Numbered from the stretch's first letter, positions 19,168-29,917 are shown. The stretch: 64,000 nt of DNA from Pelagomonas calceolata (GCA_918797485.1 CAKKNE010000004.1:1116001-1180000), one strand, 5' to 3'. A program made the numbers and translations. The notes: generated by a model from the sequence alone, not told the origin.

Positions 19168-19713
19168 GTTTTGCTTTTTTATCGTCGACGTTCGCTCGGT
19201 AAAGTGTTTATTTTAACAAGCGGCGACGGCGTGTTGGTGGCTGTACATTGCACGGTGCTAGGACTCCACTGGGGCGAACCCTCCCGAACGATGGGCAACG
19301 TTCGCCCGGACGGCGTGTTGGCGGGGTCCACACGCCGTCGCCGCGACGTCTCCAGGTCCAATCCCACTCGGAAGTCGCGCCGGCGGCCGATCTCGGGAGC
19401 GGTCCAGACGCGGCGTGCGGGCGCGGGGAAAACGCGGGAGCCGAATCCGAAGCTCGGCGGCGGCGACCGCCCCGCGGGCGCTCCGAGGACTACTAAACGC
19501 CCCGGCCGACGCGTCTTCGGGCACCGCGGCGATACCCCCCCCTGGCTGCCCGGCTGCCCGGCTGCAGAGAGGATGCAGCCAGGGTGAGATTTCTCGCACC
19601 CACGCGCTCGCGCCCGGCGCCACATACACTTCGGCGCGCACGTTGGCAGCGTCGCCCACGCCTCGGAGGCTGCGAGGGCAGCCGGCCCGGCCGCCCGAGG
19701 GGCTGCGCGCAAA
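19168..19713. other. Spacer with GGTGCTAGGACT repeat copy and inverted repeat
   Basis: A diverged copy of the intergenic repeat lies at 19252-19284 (CACGGTGCTAGGACTCCACT). Around 19308-19345 ACGGCGTGTTGGCGG is followed by CCACACGCCGT, an inverted repeat able to form a hairpin. A long minus-strand frame here is compositional and rejected. Confidence 0.4.
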
Positions 19714-21690
19714 ATGAGCTCTAATGCGTCAGATTCCGCTAAAAGACCACAAAGGCGGGCCAAAGCCGCGGCCCTCGAGGCGCTCGAGGCCGAGAAGGCC
19801 GCAGCGTCTCCGGAGGTCAAGCAGGAACGCGCCGAGGGCACGCGCCGGGCGCCCGCGCGGAGGGCGAAGGCCGCGGCGATCGAGGCGCTGGAAGCCAGTG
19901 AGGCGCCCGTGCCGGACCGCGCCGAGGGAACGCGCCGGGCGCCCGCGAGGCGGGCGAAGGCCGCGGCGCTCGAGGCCATCGAGGCCGGCGAGGCGGCCGC
20001 GCCGCCGGCGCCGGCACCCGCGCCGGCCGCGCCGGAACCGGCCGCGCCGGAACCGGCCGCACCGGAGCCGCCCGCGCCGGAACAGACCGTGACCACGCCC
20101 ACGACGGAGCCGCCCGCGCCGATGGACCCCGCGCCGACGGACACCGCGCCGCCGGCGCCCGCGCCGGCCCCCGAGGCGCCGCCGGCCGAAGCAACAGCGC
20201 CGCCGCCGCCCGCTATACCCGACGCGGCGACGGAAGAAGCAAGGCGCCTCGCGGCGGCGCCGACGGCGGCGGCGCTCCGCGAGGCCTACGCGCGCGAGCA
20301 GGCCGCGGCGCGCGGCGAGGCGCCACCAGCGCCCGCCCCGTCGCCGGCCGCCGCGGCGCTGCAGGCGCTGGACGCCCTGGACACGGCGCCGCCGCCGCCG
20401 CCCGCCTCACCAGCAATAGCCGCCATACCCGCAGCCGCCCTACCGGCCCTGGAGCAGCTCAAGACCGACGCACCACCACCGCAAATACGCGTCGGCGGCC
20501 CGCTACGGTTAGATGTGCGCTTAGATGAGGAAGGCCGGCCGCGCTTCGTGCCCCAGTTCGACAACACCGACAAACCGCCCCCAGATCTCTTCGCGCCGCG
20601 GCCGCCGTCGGCCATAGCGCATGCGGCAAAATGCGAGGACGACGATCAATCGATGAGGACGGCCCACGACTGTCTGCGCACGAAGACGGACACGAAGTGG
20701 CGGGCCATGCAGGACGCCTGGCGGACGAGTGTTGTTGCAAAGGTGTTGGCGGCCGGTGGCGCTTATGAAAAAGCTTCGGAGATCCGCGACTCCTGGACCT
20801 TCTCCGTGCAACCTAGCCTGAAGAACTTGCACGGCACGCAGGCGACCTTCGAAGCCTCGGATGGCACTACTGTGTTCAAGAGCGATGATGAAATTTTGAG
20901 ATTTCTGAATTTATATACGCCGCGATACAAATGCCGTCAGCGGGTCCGAGCGAGATATAGAAGAGGACCGACCTACTATGCGGCCACCGTGCAAGCCGTG
21001 CGGGACAACGGCACATATGACGTGGTCTACGAGGACGGGTCGCAGGACGAGTGCCTCGAGGAGGTCTACCTGACGCCGGCGATGCACGGCGTCTCTGAGG
21101 CCCAAACTTTGGCTCCTGGACTATTGTTGAGCGCCCTGTCTCGCGTTACAAGTGATACGAAGCCGGTCAAGCGGTCCCACCACAAGATGGTCACGCGCAT
21201 GGACTACGATGACGACGAGTACCACGAGGACGATGTGAGTGATGATGAGGAACCCATCAAACGGTCTCGAACATCGAAGAGCGTCGACGTCAAGGTCCCG
21301 TCGTCGTGGGCGCCGTCGCCCTGGCTCGCTCGAGCGGACCCCGTGGACATCGCGGCTGCCTTGAGCCAGGTGGCATCCGCAGCTAGACGTAGAAATGCGG
21401 TCCGGCCGCGGCCGCAACCCCCACAGGTGTGTCTGCCGTTTTCTCGGACGAGCGGGTATCCCCGCGCGCCAGAAACCCAAGCTGGGGCGCAAAGACGTGA
21501 CAGAGCGCGTCCTCGGGCGCAGCCCGGCTGCCTCGGTCCGCGCGACGAGCGGGGCCGCTTTCCCTGCCCCGCCGGGTGTGATCGCACTTTCGCGCACGCG
21601 CCCGCGGCCGTCCAGCACGGCAAGCGGTGCCCGCTGCCGCCGGCGTCGCGGCACTTTTCAAGAGGTGACGAGGCGCCGCCGCCCTTCTGA
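19714..21690 (+). CDS. Tudor-like and zinc-finger protein with Ala/Pro-rich N-terminus
   Basis: A 658-residue protein from ATG 19714. The N-terminus has three imperfect repeats (GTRRAPARRAKAAALEALEA) and then a long low-complexity Ala/Pro tract to about residue 260. About 300-405 is a folded region (CEDDDQSMRTAHDCLRTKTD). About 406-452 is a Tudor/agenet-like barrel (VRARYRRGPTYYAATVQAV, GTYDVVYEDGSQDECL). An acidic stretch (DYDDDEYHEDDVSDDEE) and a basic nuclear-signal-like stretch follow. Near the end there is a C2HC finger (FPCPAGCDRTFAHAPAAVQH then GKRC). The plan suggests a nuclear reader of histone or methylated protein marks; the exact family is not recognised. Confidence 0.7.
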   Translation: MSSNASDSAKRPQRRAKAAALEALEAEKAAASPEVKQERAEGTRRAPARRAKAAAIEALEASEAPVPDRAEGTRRAPARRAKAAALEAIEAGEAAAPPAPAPAPAAPEPAAPEPAAPEPPAPEQTVTTPTTEPPAPMDPAPTDTAPPAPAPAPEAPPAEATAPPPPAIPDAATEEARRLAAAPTAAALREAYAREQAAARGEAPPAPAPSPAAAALQALDALDTAPPPPPASPAIAAIPAAALPALEQLKTDAPPPQIRVGGPLRLDVRLDEEGRPRFVPQFDNTDKPPPDLFAPRPPSAIAHAAKCEDDDQSMRTAHDCLRTKTDTKWRAMQDAWRTSVVAKVLAAGGAYEKASEIRDSWTFSVQPSLKNLHGTQATFEASDGTTVFKSDDEILRFLNLYTPRYKCRQRVRARYRRGPTYYAATVQAVRDNGTYDVVYEDGSQDECLEEVYLTPAMHGVSEAQTLAPGLLLSALSRVTSDTKPVKRSHHKMVTRMDYDDDEYHEDDVSDDEEPIKRSRTSKSVDVKVPSSWAPSPWLARADPVDIAAALSQVASAARRRNAVRPRPQPPQVCLPFSRTSGYPRAPETQAGAQRRDRARPRAQPGCLGPRDERGRFPCPAGCDRTFAHAPAAVQHGKRCPLPPASRHFSRGDEAPPPF

Positions 21691-21935
21691 GGCGTAATTG
21701 ATTGATCGTTAATACTAGTGCGGCGCGGCGGCCGCGTCGGAATTCGCGTCCGAGTCGGCGGCGTGCGTATCTCCACGTCATCGCCGCGACGGCGTGCGTC
21801 GTGCGCCACCCTGCGAGCGAGGCCTTCTGCCAGTGGGGGCCATTTCTGACGCGCGGTCGCCGTGTAAGACTAGGTAAAGATGGGTCAACATTACGCGCCC
21901 CCAACCGGCGCGGTCGCCTTTTCCCAAAAAATTCC

Positions 21936-22912
21936 CTAAGGAGCGAGCGCGTTGCCCGGCGTCGAGAACTGGGACAGCGCCGTGACGATGGAGAGGTCGT
22001 CGGACGGCGTGTAGGACGGGAACGAGTTGAGGAACGCCCAGCCGCCCACCGTGCCGATGACCGGGAGGTCGATCGACGGGAAATTGAGCTCCGTGAGGCC
22101 CGACGCGTCGACGATGTAGTTGATGAGCGTAAGCGGCGGGACAGCGCCCGGGACCGCCGACTCCGAGAGCATCATGAAGATGCCGAGCATGGCCGCACGG
22201 CCGTTGTTGATCTCGACCTGGCGCCCGCGGGCCTGCGAGGAAACCAATCGGTGAGGAGATTGCTCGCTGTCACGGAAACGACGTCGCGTCGATGGCGTAT
22301 TTGCACACGGCTCTGTACCTTGTCCTTGCCCGGGTAGGCGGAGTCGAACCAGTTGAAGGGGTCGTAGAGGTTGAAGCCAACCTGGCCGAAACCGGCGCGG
22401 CCGGCGATGGGGGGGAAGTAGCCCGGGAGGCCGCCGTTGCAGTAGTGCACGTAGCCCTCCGGGTTGCCGGCGCCCTCGCCGTACGACTCGAGCATGCCGA
22501 TGGCCACGAGGATCTGGAGCTTGCCGATGGCCGGGACGTTGTCCCATTGTTCCTGGGGGCTCACGCCGGCGACGTAGCCGCGGTACGGCGCGAACCAGTG
22601 CTCGCCCGACACGACCGGGAGCGACTGGACGATGAAGCCGAGGAACGCGGCCATGGCGACGCGGCCGTGCTTGATCTCGGCGTGGCGCAGGTAGCCGATG
22701 GTCGCCTCGTTGCCGAGGCCCCAGAAGTCGCCCTCGGCGATGAGGTTGAACGGATCCCAAAAGCCGATGGTCCGGCCGAGGAGGTCGGGGTTCGACTCGG
22801 CGAGGGCGACCATCTCTTCCTTGCCGTTCAAGGCCGTGCCCGCGGCCGGCGCCACCGGGGCGACGAACGCCGCGGCGCCCGTGAGCGCGAGGGCAGCGAC
22901 GATCTTCTGCAT
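21936..22912 (-). CDS. Fucoxanthin-chlorophyll a/c binding protein (light-harvesting antenna)
   Basis: Two exons, 22912-22319 and 22232-21936, coding 296 residues. The ATG at 22912 starts MQKIVAALALTGAAAFVAPV, a bipartite plastid presequence with the ASAFAP-like cleavage motif of ochrophytes (AAAFVAP). Helix 1 has the LHC signature EIKHGRVAMAAFLGFIVQ; helix 3, after the splice, has EINNGRAAMLGIFMMLSE. Both hold the Glu and Asn/Arg ligands for chlorophyll. Trp/Pro-rich segments between (GFWDPFNL, YDPFNWFDSAYPG) fit FCP/Lhcf-Lhcr proteins. The protein binds chlorophyll and fucoxanthin-type carotenoids in the thylakoid. The splice DK|ARGRQVEINNGR is fixed by the helix 3 motif. Confidence 0.93.
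22233..22318 (-). mobile_element. Introner-like intron in the FCP gene
   Basis: An 86-bp intron. After the donor 8-mer GTACAGAG comes CCGTGTGCAAATACGCCATC, a diverged family 1 start exactly 8 bp in, then the ATCGACGCGACG module, ending TTTCCTCGCAG. Target copies no longer match. Phase 0. Confidence 0.65.
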
Positions 22913-23623
22913 CGTTCCGTTTCTGCGAGGGGGCGGGCGGGTAACTCTCGGTCGGTTGTCCTCGCGGTCGGCTTCGTCTCTCTGCGTCGTGGGTGCACTC
23001 TCTGGGCCTCTCGGCGACCGCCGCGGCCGGCGCCCGCCCGCGGAGCCAAGATGCGGCCGACGCAGCACCCGCTCGCGCAGGGCGAGGCATGGGCTTGTAC
23101 AGCGTCGCCAGCGGCGATTTTTGATCGCTCCTAGGCTAGCGCGCGCATTTGCAGGCCGGCTCACAGGCTTGCGTGTAGAGGCTGTATCTCGCCCGCCCGC
23201 GGGCCTCGCAGCACTAAACTCGCTCCGTGGCTCCAAATTGTAGTATTAGAAGTCTCGACAGTATCTCACGTCGAAATTTTGCCGTATATCCGCGCAGACA
23301 GCGACCGTAACTTGTTGCCAACCTGGGCTTGCAATCCAAGCGGCCCTCGCCTCTCGCGCTTAGCGTGCCTTCGAACCGCCTGGAGCCGTCAACGGAAGCC
23401 TGACAAACCCGCAGGAGGGATCTAGACACCCACCACAATTTTTCGTGCGGTGTTCGCGGCCAAAATCGTCTTGGGAGCCGCTCGATGCGCAGCGATGCAT
23501 AGTTAGAGGTGGCATCGCTCGCGAGAGACGCTCTTGTGGTATACCGCTGCGACGGCAAGTGAACCGCTGATTACACTGAACACCAGCCTTGTCTGAGAGG
23601 CTGCTCTCCCAGCCACTGCAGCC
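22913..23623. other. 711-bp spacer between divergent FCP and GH26-like genes
   Basis: The plus and minus strands carry several open frames, but all are antisense to, or 5' of, the FCP gene and have no recognisable motif. No shared repeat seen. Probably the promoters of both genes. Confidence 0.4.
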
Positions 23624-24619
23624 ATGCGCCGCCTGCTCCCGCTCCTCGCAGCCACCCAAGCCTACGAGCTCTGCGTCGGCCAGGACTACTGGAGCATCAT
23701 GAACTACACCGCAGTGATGGGCAAGCCGGCCTGCGTCATGTCCTATGCGTCGCTCTACAACCTCACCGCAGCACTGTGGAACGGTACCGAGTACGGCTCC
23801 GGCGTCGAGCACGCGTCACGCCTCCTCGAATCGCTGCCCGACGCCGACCTGCAGCTCGGGTTGTGGTTGGTGGGCGGCCTTGATGATATAAACAATGGCT
23901 TTTGGGATGACGCCATCTCCGAGCTCGTCAATTTTGTGAGATGGGCGGCGCCCCGCAAAATCTATATAAGGATAGGCTACGAGTTCGACAACCCCCAGAA
24001 CGAGTACGACCCCGTCAGCTACAAGGTAGCTTACTCACGGATAGCCGACGCGCTGCGACACGAGCCGAACGCCGTCCGAGTGTGGCACTCGTGGTCGTTT
24101 CCAGAAACTTACGAAGGGCACTCCTACGAGGAGTGGTGGCCCGGGGAGAACAAGGTGGACTTCTGCGGCGTTTCGATCTTCCAGCAGGCCTACGGCGACA
24201 GTCCGATGGGTGACCTCGCGACTGCTAAAGATATCGCTCGCTTCTGCCGCGACCACAAAAAGCCGCTGATGGTCGCCGAGTCGACGCCCTTCGGCGTCGG
24301 TGATGCGGAATCGAGGGACACGATCTGGGAGCGCTGGTACGAGCCCGTGCTCGCGTTCGTTCGGGAGGAGCGCGTTGCGGTCTGGTGCTACATCAATGAC
24401 AATTGGGACGCGCAGCGGATGTGGACCGAGGGCGGCACCTTCTGGGGCGACTCGCGCGTCGAGGCGTACGCTGATTTGGCTTTGCATTGGCGGCGCGCGG
24501 TCCTGGCTTCACCGACGAGGCTTGTCGCCTCCGGGGCCGGCGGCGGCCACTACGTCGGCGCGGCTTTTGTAGGGTTGTGCTTGTGCGCGCTGCCGTGGCT
24601 CGTGCGGCGGAAGGCGTGA
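23624..24619 (+). CDS. GH26-like glycoside hydrolase, membrane-anchored
   Basis: A 331-residue protein. MRRLLPLLAATQA is a signal peptide. The body is a TIM-barrel hydrolase: YIRIGYEFDNPQNEYD at about residues 113-128 places the acid/base Glu (GYEFD), and PLMVAESTPFGVGD at about 213-226 places the nucleophile Glu. The pattern matches GH26-type mannan or glucan hydrolases and distantly related clan GH-A enzymes. A hydrophobic helix (GAAFVGLCLCALPWLV) followed by RRKA at the C-terminus suggests a membrane anchor with a luminal or extracellular catalytic domain. Several NxT/S sites are present. The substrate cannot be read from sequence. Confidence 0.75.
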   Translation: MRRLLPLLAATQAYELCVGQDYWSIMNYTAVMGKPACVMSYASLYNLTAALWNGTEYGSGVEHASRLLESLPDADLQLGLWLVGGLDDINNGFWDDAISELVNFVRWAAPRKIYIRIGYEFDNPQNEYDPVSYKVAYSRIADALRHEPNAVRVWHSWSFPETYEGHSYEEWWPGENKVDFCGVSIFQQAYGDSPMGDLATAKDIARFCRDHKKPLMVAESTPFGVGDAESRDTIWERWYEPVLAFVREERVAVWCYINDNWDAQRMWTEGGTFWGDSRVEAYADLALHWRRAVLASPTRLVASGAGGGHYVGAAFVGLCLCALPWLVRRKA

Positions 24620-24971
24620 TTGTTGTGTATATATCTCTTAGTGTAAATATGGTAATTTCGAGACTTTTCTCAAGGCGTCCCACTAGCCGCTCTTGCGAAC
24701 AACCGCCATCCTTCTGGTGCAGTCAAAGGAGTCCAGGTCGCCATGGTGGGATCGTCAATCGGCGCGACGCGAATCAAGAAATTACTATTTTTGGCCCCCG
24801 GTAAGTGTCCCATTGATCCCTTTGGACCAGTAGCGAACCGAACGGTACTCGGACGGCTGCTTGTCATATCCTAGTGTGTCTACGCAGAGCGCCTCACGGG
24901 GCGCTGGGCTGCACTGTTCGGGGGCCAGGCTGCCCGCACTTCTGCAGAGGACTGCCCGAGACACCGCCCCA

Positions 24972-26645
24972 ATGGCCGACGACGACGACGACGCCGCGAC
25001 GACGCCCCTGCCACCGGTGCGGAGCCTCTCCCCACCAACAGAAGCAGAGGCTCCCGCTCCCGCCGCCGCGACGACGCCGCCGCTGCCCCCCGTCGTCCGC
25101 AAGAAGTCCTTACTGCCGGCCTGGCTTCTCGAATCCCAGCGGTCGCTCGACGCCGTCGCGGCCTCGCAAGGAGAAGCGCGAGCTGGTATTGAGAGACTGC
25201 GGACCTCGCTCAAGTGTTTTGATGCGCTCGTCAAGGAACGAGACGCGCCTCCACCAGAACCCGTCGACGAGGCGCCCGAGGTCGTGCCCGAGCGCGGTCC
25301 ACACACCGTCGATGATGATTGTGGGACGTACGTGTGTCAATTTCTGGAGGGTGATTCTCTACTGATATATGCGCGCTGTTCTTCGTCCACAAAACGGTGG
25401 ATGGACGAAAGTGTCGGCGACGCGGTCTGGCGGTCTCTCTTTCGTAGAGACCAGCTCGAGCGGTGCCCTTGGTTGGCATCAGATGAAAATGATGATGAGA
25501 AGAGCTGCGTTTTGAGAAGCGCAGCTGTGGCCGGTCTCGCTCTGAAATTTGTGCAGGAGTTCGGCGGGGAGATATCTTCACGTAGAAGATCGGACATCGA
25601 GCCCCGGACACTTTCAAGTAGAAGACGCGGCGAGGTGTCGCATCCCCTGCCGGGTGCTGGCGCGTTTGCGGGCGACGTCGTTGCTAGGGTGCATTCGCTG
25701 GGCGCGGAAGGTAGAAAACGCGCATTACCAGCACTGGAAGCTTGTTGCCTCGCGGCGTGCGCGCACTGGTCGGTGGGTGCTTCTCGTTTAGTTGATGCGG
25801 GCGGCGTCGCGCTCTTTGTGGCCTTCTTATCCAACGAACTCGGTGCCTTGCGCGGGCTCGCGGCGGCTACTTTAGCTAATCTGATCTGTTGTGCCCAACG
25901 GCAGGACGCGGTGTTGGACCAGCTGCGAGCGTGCGATGCGCGGCGACCCTTAGCGGCGTTATTGTCCTCGCCGACAGCTAGAGTGGCCCTCCACATCCCG
26001 TCGCGGCCCTTCGCTCACTTAAATGCCTCATCTCCCCAGCAGCGCATGCGCCAGGCCGCCCAGGCTCAGGCCGACTTGAGAAGGAGGGAGCGCGACTCGT
26101 ACTGCCAGGCTCCTGGGTGTCGAGCCGCCGCTCGCGCATTGAACAACTTGATGCTGCCCCATCACAGTATTGCTTTACCACCGGACACCTTCTCGACAAC
26201 AGATGAGTCTGCTTTCCTCTCCACGAATGAATTTGAGTTCATATGCCACCACTCGAGTGGCAGTCTCAGAGATTGTGCCCCAATAACGCTGACGATCGAC
26301 GACGACGAGATCAGTGGCCGCGGCATGGATTCACTCGGCGATTTTAGTGTCAGAGGCACGGCGAAGCGCGATAGCTTGGGTGCCAAAGTGTTGCATTTTT
26401 CGAAGACGTACGGGACGGAGTTCGAGGCGCGAGCTGGAAGATCCGGCCACGTCGCGCACGTGTTGTGGAGTGGCGCGGAGGACGAGGGCTACTTCGGGGT
26501 CTGGGAAGTTACCAGTAGTGATGCGCACTTCGAGTTACGAAGAGGCGGCCCTTGTCGGCTGGTGCCTTTGACGGGCGACGTGCCGCAGTGGCCTTCCATT
26601 AGGCAATTGCCGCCGATCGCGCGCGACGGGCGCTTCGTGCCGTAA
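24972..26645 (+). CDS. F-box-like and armadillo-like repeat protein
   Basis: A 557-residue protein; ATG at 24972 (MADDDDDAATTPLPP) is the first ATG of the frame. The N-terminus is Pro-rich. About residues 105-160 resemble an F-box (YVCQFLEGDSLLIYARCSSS, then WRSLFRRDQLERCPW). About 235-330 are armadillo-like helices (SRLVDAGGVALFVAFLSNEL, LRGLAAATLANLICCAQRQD). The last 120 residues contain ISGRGMDSLGDFSVRGTAKR and a following F-K-Y motif, the G-x-G-x-D-x-x-G barrel often found at the C-terminus of algal F-box and RING proteins. Likely the substrate adaptor of an SCF ubiquitin ligase; the target is unknown. Confidence 0.65.
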   Translation: MADDDDDAATTPLPPVRSLSPPTEAEAPAPAAATTPPLPPVVRKKSLLPAWLLESQRSLDAVAASQGEARAGIERLRTSLKCFDALVKERDAPPPEPVDEAPEVVPERGPHTVDDDCGTYVCQFLEGDSLLIYARCSSSTKRWMDESVGDAVWRSLFRRDQLERCPWLASDENDDEKSCVLRSAAVAGLALKFVQEFGGEISSRRRSDIEPRTLSSRRRGEVSHPLPGAGAFAGDVVARVHSLGAEGRKRALPALEACCLAACAHWSVGASRLVDAGGVALFVAFLSNELGALRGLAAATLANLICCAQRQDAVLDQLRACDARRPLAALLSSPTARVALHIPSRPFAHLNASSPQQRMRQAAQAQADLRRRERDSYCQAPGCRAAARALNNLMLPHHSIALPPDTFSTTDESAFLSTNEFEFICHHSSGSLRDCAPITLTIDDDEISGRGMDSLGDFSVRGTAKRDSLGAKVLHFSKTYGTEFEARAGRSGHVAHVLWSGAEDEGYFGVWEVTSSDAHFELRRGGPCRLVPLTGDVPQWPSIRQLPPIARDGRFVP

Positions 26646-27191
26646 GTATCTCGTGTGTTTTTTGCGAGCCGCCCCCCCACACGCGCCGCCAAGATTATTT
26701 TTACGGTGCTAGGACTAGTGGGCGGAGCCCCTGGCGTCGGCTCGATATTGTTACGGTGCTAGGACTAGCCTGGCGCGGCTCAGGCGCTCAGGCTCAGGCT
26801 AGTTACGTCGCGGGGTCCCCCGTACCCTTTCGCTCCCCGGGCCCACCCATCCGGTTGCTAGTGGTCTTACATGCCGCTAGCACACCAGGCACTCGACCAC
26901 CAGTTTCACGCCGCCTTCGCGTTTCGCGATAGCCTCCGTGGATCTCACCGACTCACTCTCATCTCTGCGTCGCATCCGCGACCACACAACGCTCACAAGC
27001 AGAGTTAAAGTACACATCCTGTGTGTGCATGGAAAAAAAAACACTAGTCCGCGGCGGACGAGAGACTCGCTCGCCACCCCCAAGCCACGAGGGGAATGAA
27101 AGCGCGGGACTGCGCGGCGGCTGGCGCGGTCGATCGTCCGCGCGCGCGCTTCGCGTGAACGCGCCGGCCTTCCGCGCAGGTAGCTAGAACG
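26646..27191. promoter_or_regulatory. Repeat-rich spacer upstream of a small acidic protein gene
   Basis: Holds two copies of the GGTGCTAGGACT repeat (26701-26732 complete, 26751-26770 partial) and the palindrome-flanked motif at 26857-26881 (GCTAGTGGTCTTACATG...CTAGC). No coding region is supported. Confidence 0.55.
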
Positions 27192-27434
27192 ATGGCCGAC
27201 GCCGAAAAGACTAAGACAGACGCCGCCGCCGCCGCGCCCGCGCCCGCCAAGGGCGGCGTGATGGACAAGGTCAACGAGTTCCTCGACCGCCCCGTGGCCA
27301 CGATCGGCGACGCCATCGAGAAGATCACGCATACGGGTGCGCACGCCGCCGACGCCAAGGTCGACCCCGCCGCGCCGGCGAGCGGCTCGCCGAAGGTCGT
27401 CGAGGGCGAGGTCGTCAAGCCGCCGCCGTCCTGA
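27192..27434 (+). CDS. Small Ala-rich acidic protein
   Basis: An 80-residue protein, ATG in the context ACGATGG. The composition is Ala/Lys/Asp rich, with a central helix VMDKVNEFLDRPVATIGDAI and flexible tails. No targeting signal, membrane helix or family was recognised. Translation is supported by the start context, the high-GC codon use like its neighbours, and its place between two larger genes with a recurrent promoter motif about 310 bp upstream. It is convergent with the kinesin gene. Confidence 0.5.
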   Translation: MADAEKTKTDAAAAAPAPAKGGVMDKVNEFLDRPVATIGDAIEKITHTGAHAADAKVDPAAPASGSPKVVEGEVVKPPPS

Positions 27435-27466
27435 GCCTCCCCCCCCCTAAGACTCCAGAAAACACA

Positions 27467-29306
27467 TTACCCGATCCGCCAGCGGCACGCCTCGCGCCGC
27501 AGCGCCGCGACCATCTCCTTCGCGAGGCCCCGGCCGCCCATGGCCTCTATCGTCCAGACACTACCTTCGTTCGAAGCCCTCCCTTCCCGTCCAGTGCCCG
27601 CAAATAGCGCCCCCAACGCCGCGCCGTTCATACCCAACAACTCCTTGCCCGTCGTGCCCTCGGGCACGACGACGTGCGAGAAGCGCCCGTTTTCGGCCGT
27701 GAGGAGCCAGCGATGGAACCTGTGTGGAAATCAACCAGTGAGCTAGGTTAGACTTTCGCGAACCTCCACGCCATCGAGCAGGCCCACTCACGGAGATAGC
27801 ATCGCATCGATTTGATTTCCACACGGGGTGGAACTGCTCCGCGCCCCACTCCATGGGATCGCCGCCGACCACCGAGCCCGTCTCGGCGAACAGTCGCGAC
27901 GTCTCCACCACGGACTTGGTCATCAGGTCAGGAGCCATGAGGCAGACCGTCTCCAGCGAGTAGAGGGAATGAATGAGATCCTCGGGCGCCGCTGATAATG
28001 TGGAGACGATGGCCACGGAGCACTCGTCGAAGCATTTCCGCAAGACCCGCGTCAAGTTATGAGCTCGATACGGGATCCGCCGCCCCTCGTAGCGCGCCCT
28101 AAAACAATCCTTGAGCGCCATCAGGCTCAAGTTAATGTCCGCGGACTCGCGCTGGTGCTGCCGGCCCCTCATTTGCATCGTCTCCCACTTCCGTTCCGAC
28201 CCGGCGAGGTCCACGAAGGTCATGGTCACGTCATTGATGGAGATTTCGACGACGGCGTGCGACCTTGAGGATGCCGCGTTCCGTTCCGTCTGTACTGAAC
28301 TTCGTAATGCAAGGCCCTCGTCCAGAGTGTTTCGCAACGCCTTGCTATCAGGACAGACGCGCGGCGGCGCGCCCTTGAAATGAACTACATCATTGCTATC
28401 ACTCAGCAGCTTTACTGATGACGCGTCGTTCAGCAGATCCCGACAAGCTTTCCCTGCCAGCTCCACGAAGCGCACTGTACATTCAGTGTCTATCCTGGAT
28501 ACGAAGCGCGTCAACGCCTCTCTCAGAGTATGCGTCTTCCCGGTCCCCGTCTGCCCAAAAAGTAACAGCGTCGCCGCGCTGCCTCGCAGGACGTCGTCGA
28601 TCAATGGGTCGACGACCTTCTCCAGGACTTCTGTCGATGAGCGCTCGAAGACGCCGTCGACCGCCACGCGATGGTGCCGGCACGCGAACGTCCGATGTGA
28701 GCGGCTCAGCTTCGCCTCGTGTAGCATGACGGCGTCGCCGCTCGACCGCTCGACTACGCGGACCGATCCCTCGCCAGCGGTAGGTCGTATCCGCGCGTAG
28801 ATCTTCACACCGCCGTCGCGCCGCTCCTTGCACGCGTTTTCCTCCGGCGGCGACGGCCTGGACGCGGCGTGCGGACCGGCCACACGGGCCGACGGCGGCG
28901 CCAACCTCGACACGGGCTTCGCCGCGCCGCCCTCGCGCCGGCGGATCGCCTCATTAACCACAAGGTCCGCGGTGGGCTCGGCGAACTCCCCTATCAAAGC
29001 CACGGTCTCCTTCGGTAGCGGTAAAGCGCCTTGCTCGTGGCCCTGGGCCAAGACTTCGGCGCGCCAGAAGGCGTTGATCGATGCTGCTAGTAATTTTGAG
29101 TGTCTCTCAGCTACTTCCCGCTCGTAGAGCAGGCGTCGCGCGTCTTCTTTGCCCTGGAGGTCCCACGCCGCCTCCTGGCGCGCGCGCGCTTCGGCGTTCC
29201 TCGGGGCGTCTCGTAGCAATTCGTCGAGGGTCTCTTCCGCCGTTGGCGTCGTCGACGCCGCTTCCGGGTGTGCTGTCGACGCTTCCGGTCTTGCTGTCGA
29301 CGCCAT
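27467..29306 (-). CDS. Kinesin motor protein, kinesin-13-like
   Basis: Two exons, 29306-27835 and 27719-27467, coding 574 residues. The motor domain spans about residues 170-470: VKIYARIRPTAG, P-loop FGQTGTGKTHTL, switch I NAASSRSHAVVEI, switch [14 protein letters not shown], and DINLSLMALKDCF. A 165-residue N-terminal region and a short C-terminal domain flank it, a central-motor plan as in kinesin-13 microtubule depolymerases. The splice rule (donor at the 8-mer GTTCCACC) gives GAEQFHRWLLTAENGRF and the conserved-looking end VVVPEGTTGKELLGMNG. Retaining the intron keeps an open frame but gives unrelated sequence. Acts on microtubules in spindle or flagellum. Confidence 0.85.
27720..27834 (-). 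mobile_element. Introner (family 1) in the kinesin-13-like gene
   Basis: A 115-bp intron. Donor 8-mer GTTCCACC and first exon bases after the acceptor GTTCCATC match at 7 of 8, a target-site duplication. The element runs CCGTGTGGAAATCAA to TTGATTTCCACACAG, near-perfect terminal inverted repeats. An internal TGCTCGATGGCGTGG piece is the hairpin module. Phase 2. Confidence 0.9.
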
Positions 29307-29917
29307 CTTGCGAGCCCAAGGCAGCCCTTGTGGTACTGTCTAGATGTACTGTCTTGGCAGGGCAGCCCTTGCGGCCGCGAGCGCGGTGCGTGTGTATACG
29401 CTACGCTGCGCGTTGTGTTGGGCAGCAGCGGTCGCGGTTTCACCCTCTGGCGCCGGGACGACCTGCTTTTTTGCCAGTGTGGGCTCGTCGAGCAAAACGG
29501 CGGCTTCGCCACCGGCCGCCGCCTGCCAGGCGTACCATTAGGCCTCGTCCGGCGCGATAGGCGTCTGGTTGAGTCATAGGCCGGGCGCTCTGCACGCGGA
29601 GGCGGCATTTTGCCTTTGCCCTCCGCGTGGCAACATAGGCGTCCGGAGTGCGTCCAGAGGGATGCGTTCGGACCCCTCCCGCGGGTGGGCCGGCCGATAG
29701 GGGTGGGACGGAGGCCTTGACAAAGCCGCCTCCGCACAGCCAAACTATAGTCGCTCCGAGTACGCGCGATTGGCGCGCCCCAACGCGACGCAAGATCTGT
29801 GATAGCTTTTTGGCGCTGCGAACGAAGCCCGCCTGTGAAAATTAGCGCGCGCCGCGCCGGACAGACTGAGCGCGGCCGGGCACTGAACAGCAAAAAGCGT
29901 GTAACGCGGCCGAAATA
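29307..29917. other. Spacer between divergent kinesin and heat-shock-factor genes
   Basis: About 610 bp, GC-rich. Open frames on both strands have no recognisable domains and no good start context. No shared repeat seen. Probably holds two promoters. Confidence 0.4.

Noticed and set aside
19179-20144. 321-residue minus-strand frame, Gly/Ala/Ser-rich
   Set aside because: Antisense to the Ala/Pro tract of the Tudor-like gene and built only of its complement.
22321-22345. tRNA-like string (GGCGGAGTCGAACC)
   Set aside because: It lies inside FCP coding sequence and no cloverleaf can be drawn around it.
27720-27834. Reading the kinesin-13-like gene as one uninterrupted frame to 27561
   Set aside because: The segment has introner ends and an 8-bp duplication, and splicing gives a better, motif-like C-terminus ending at 27467.
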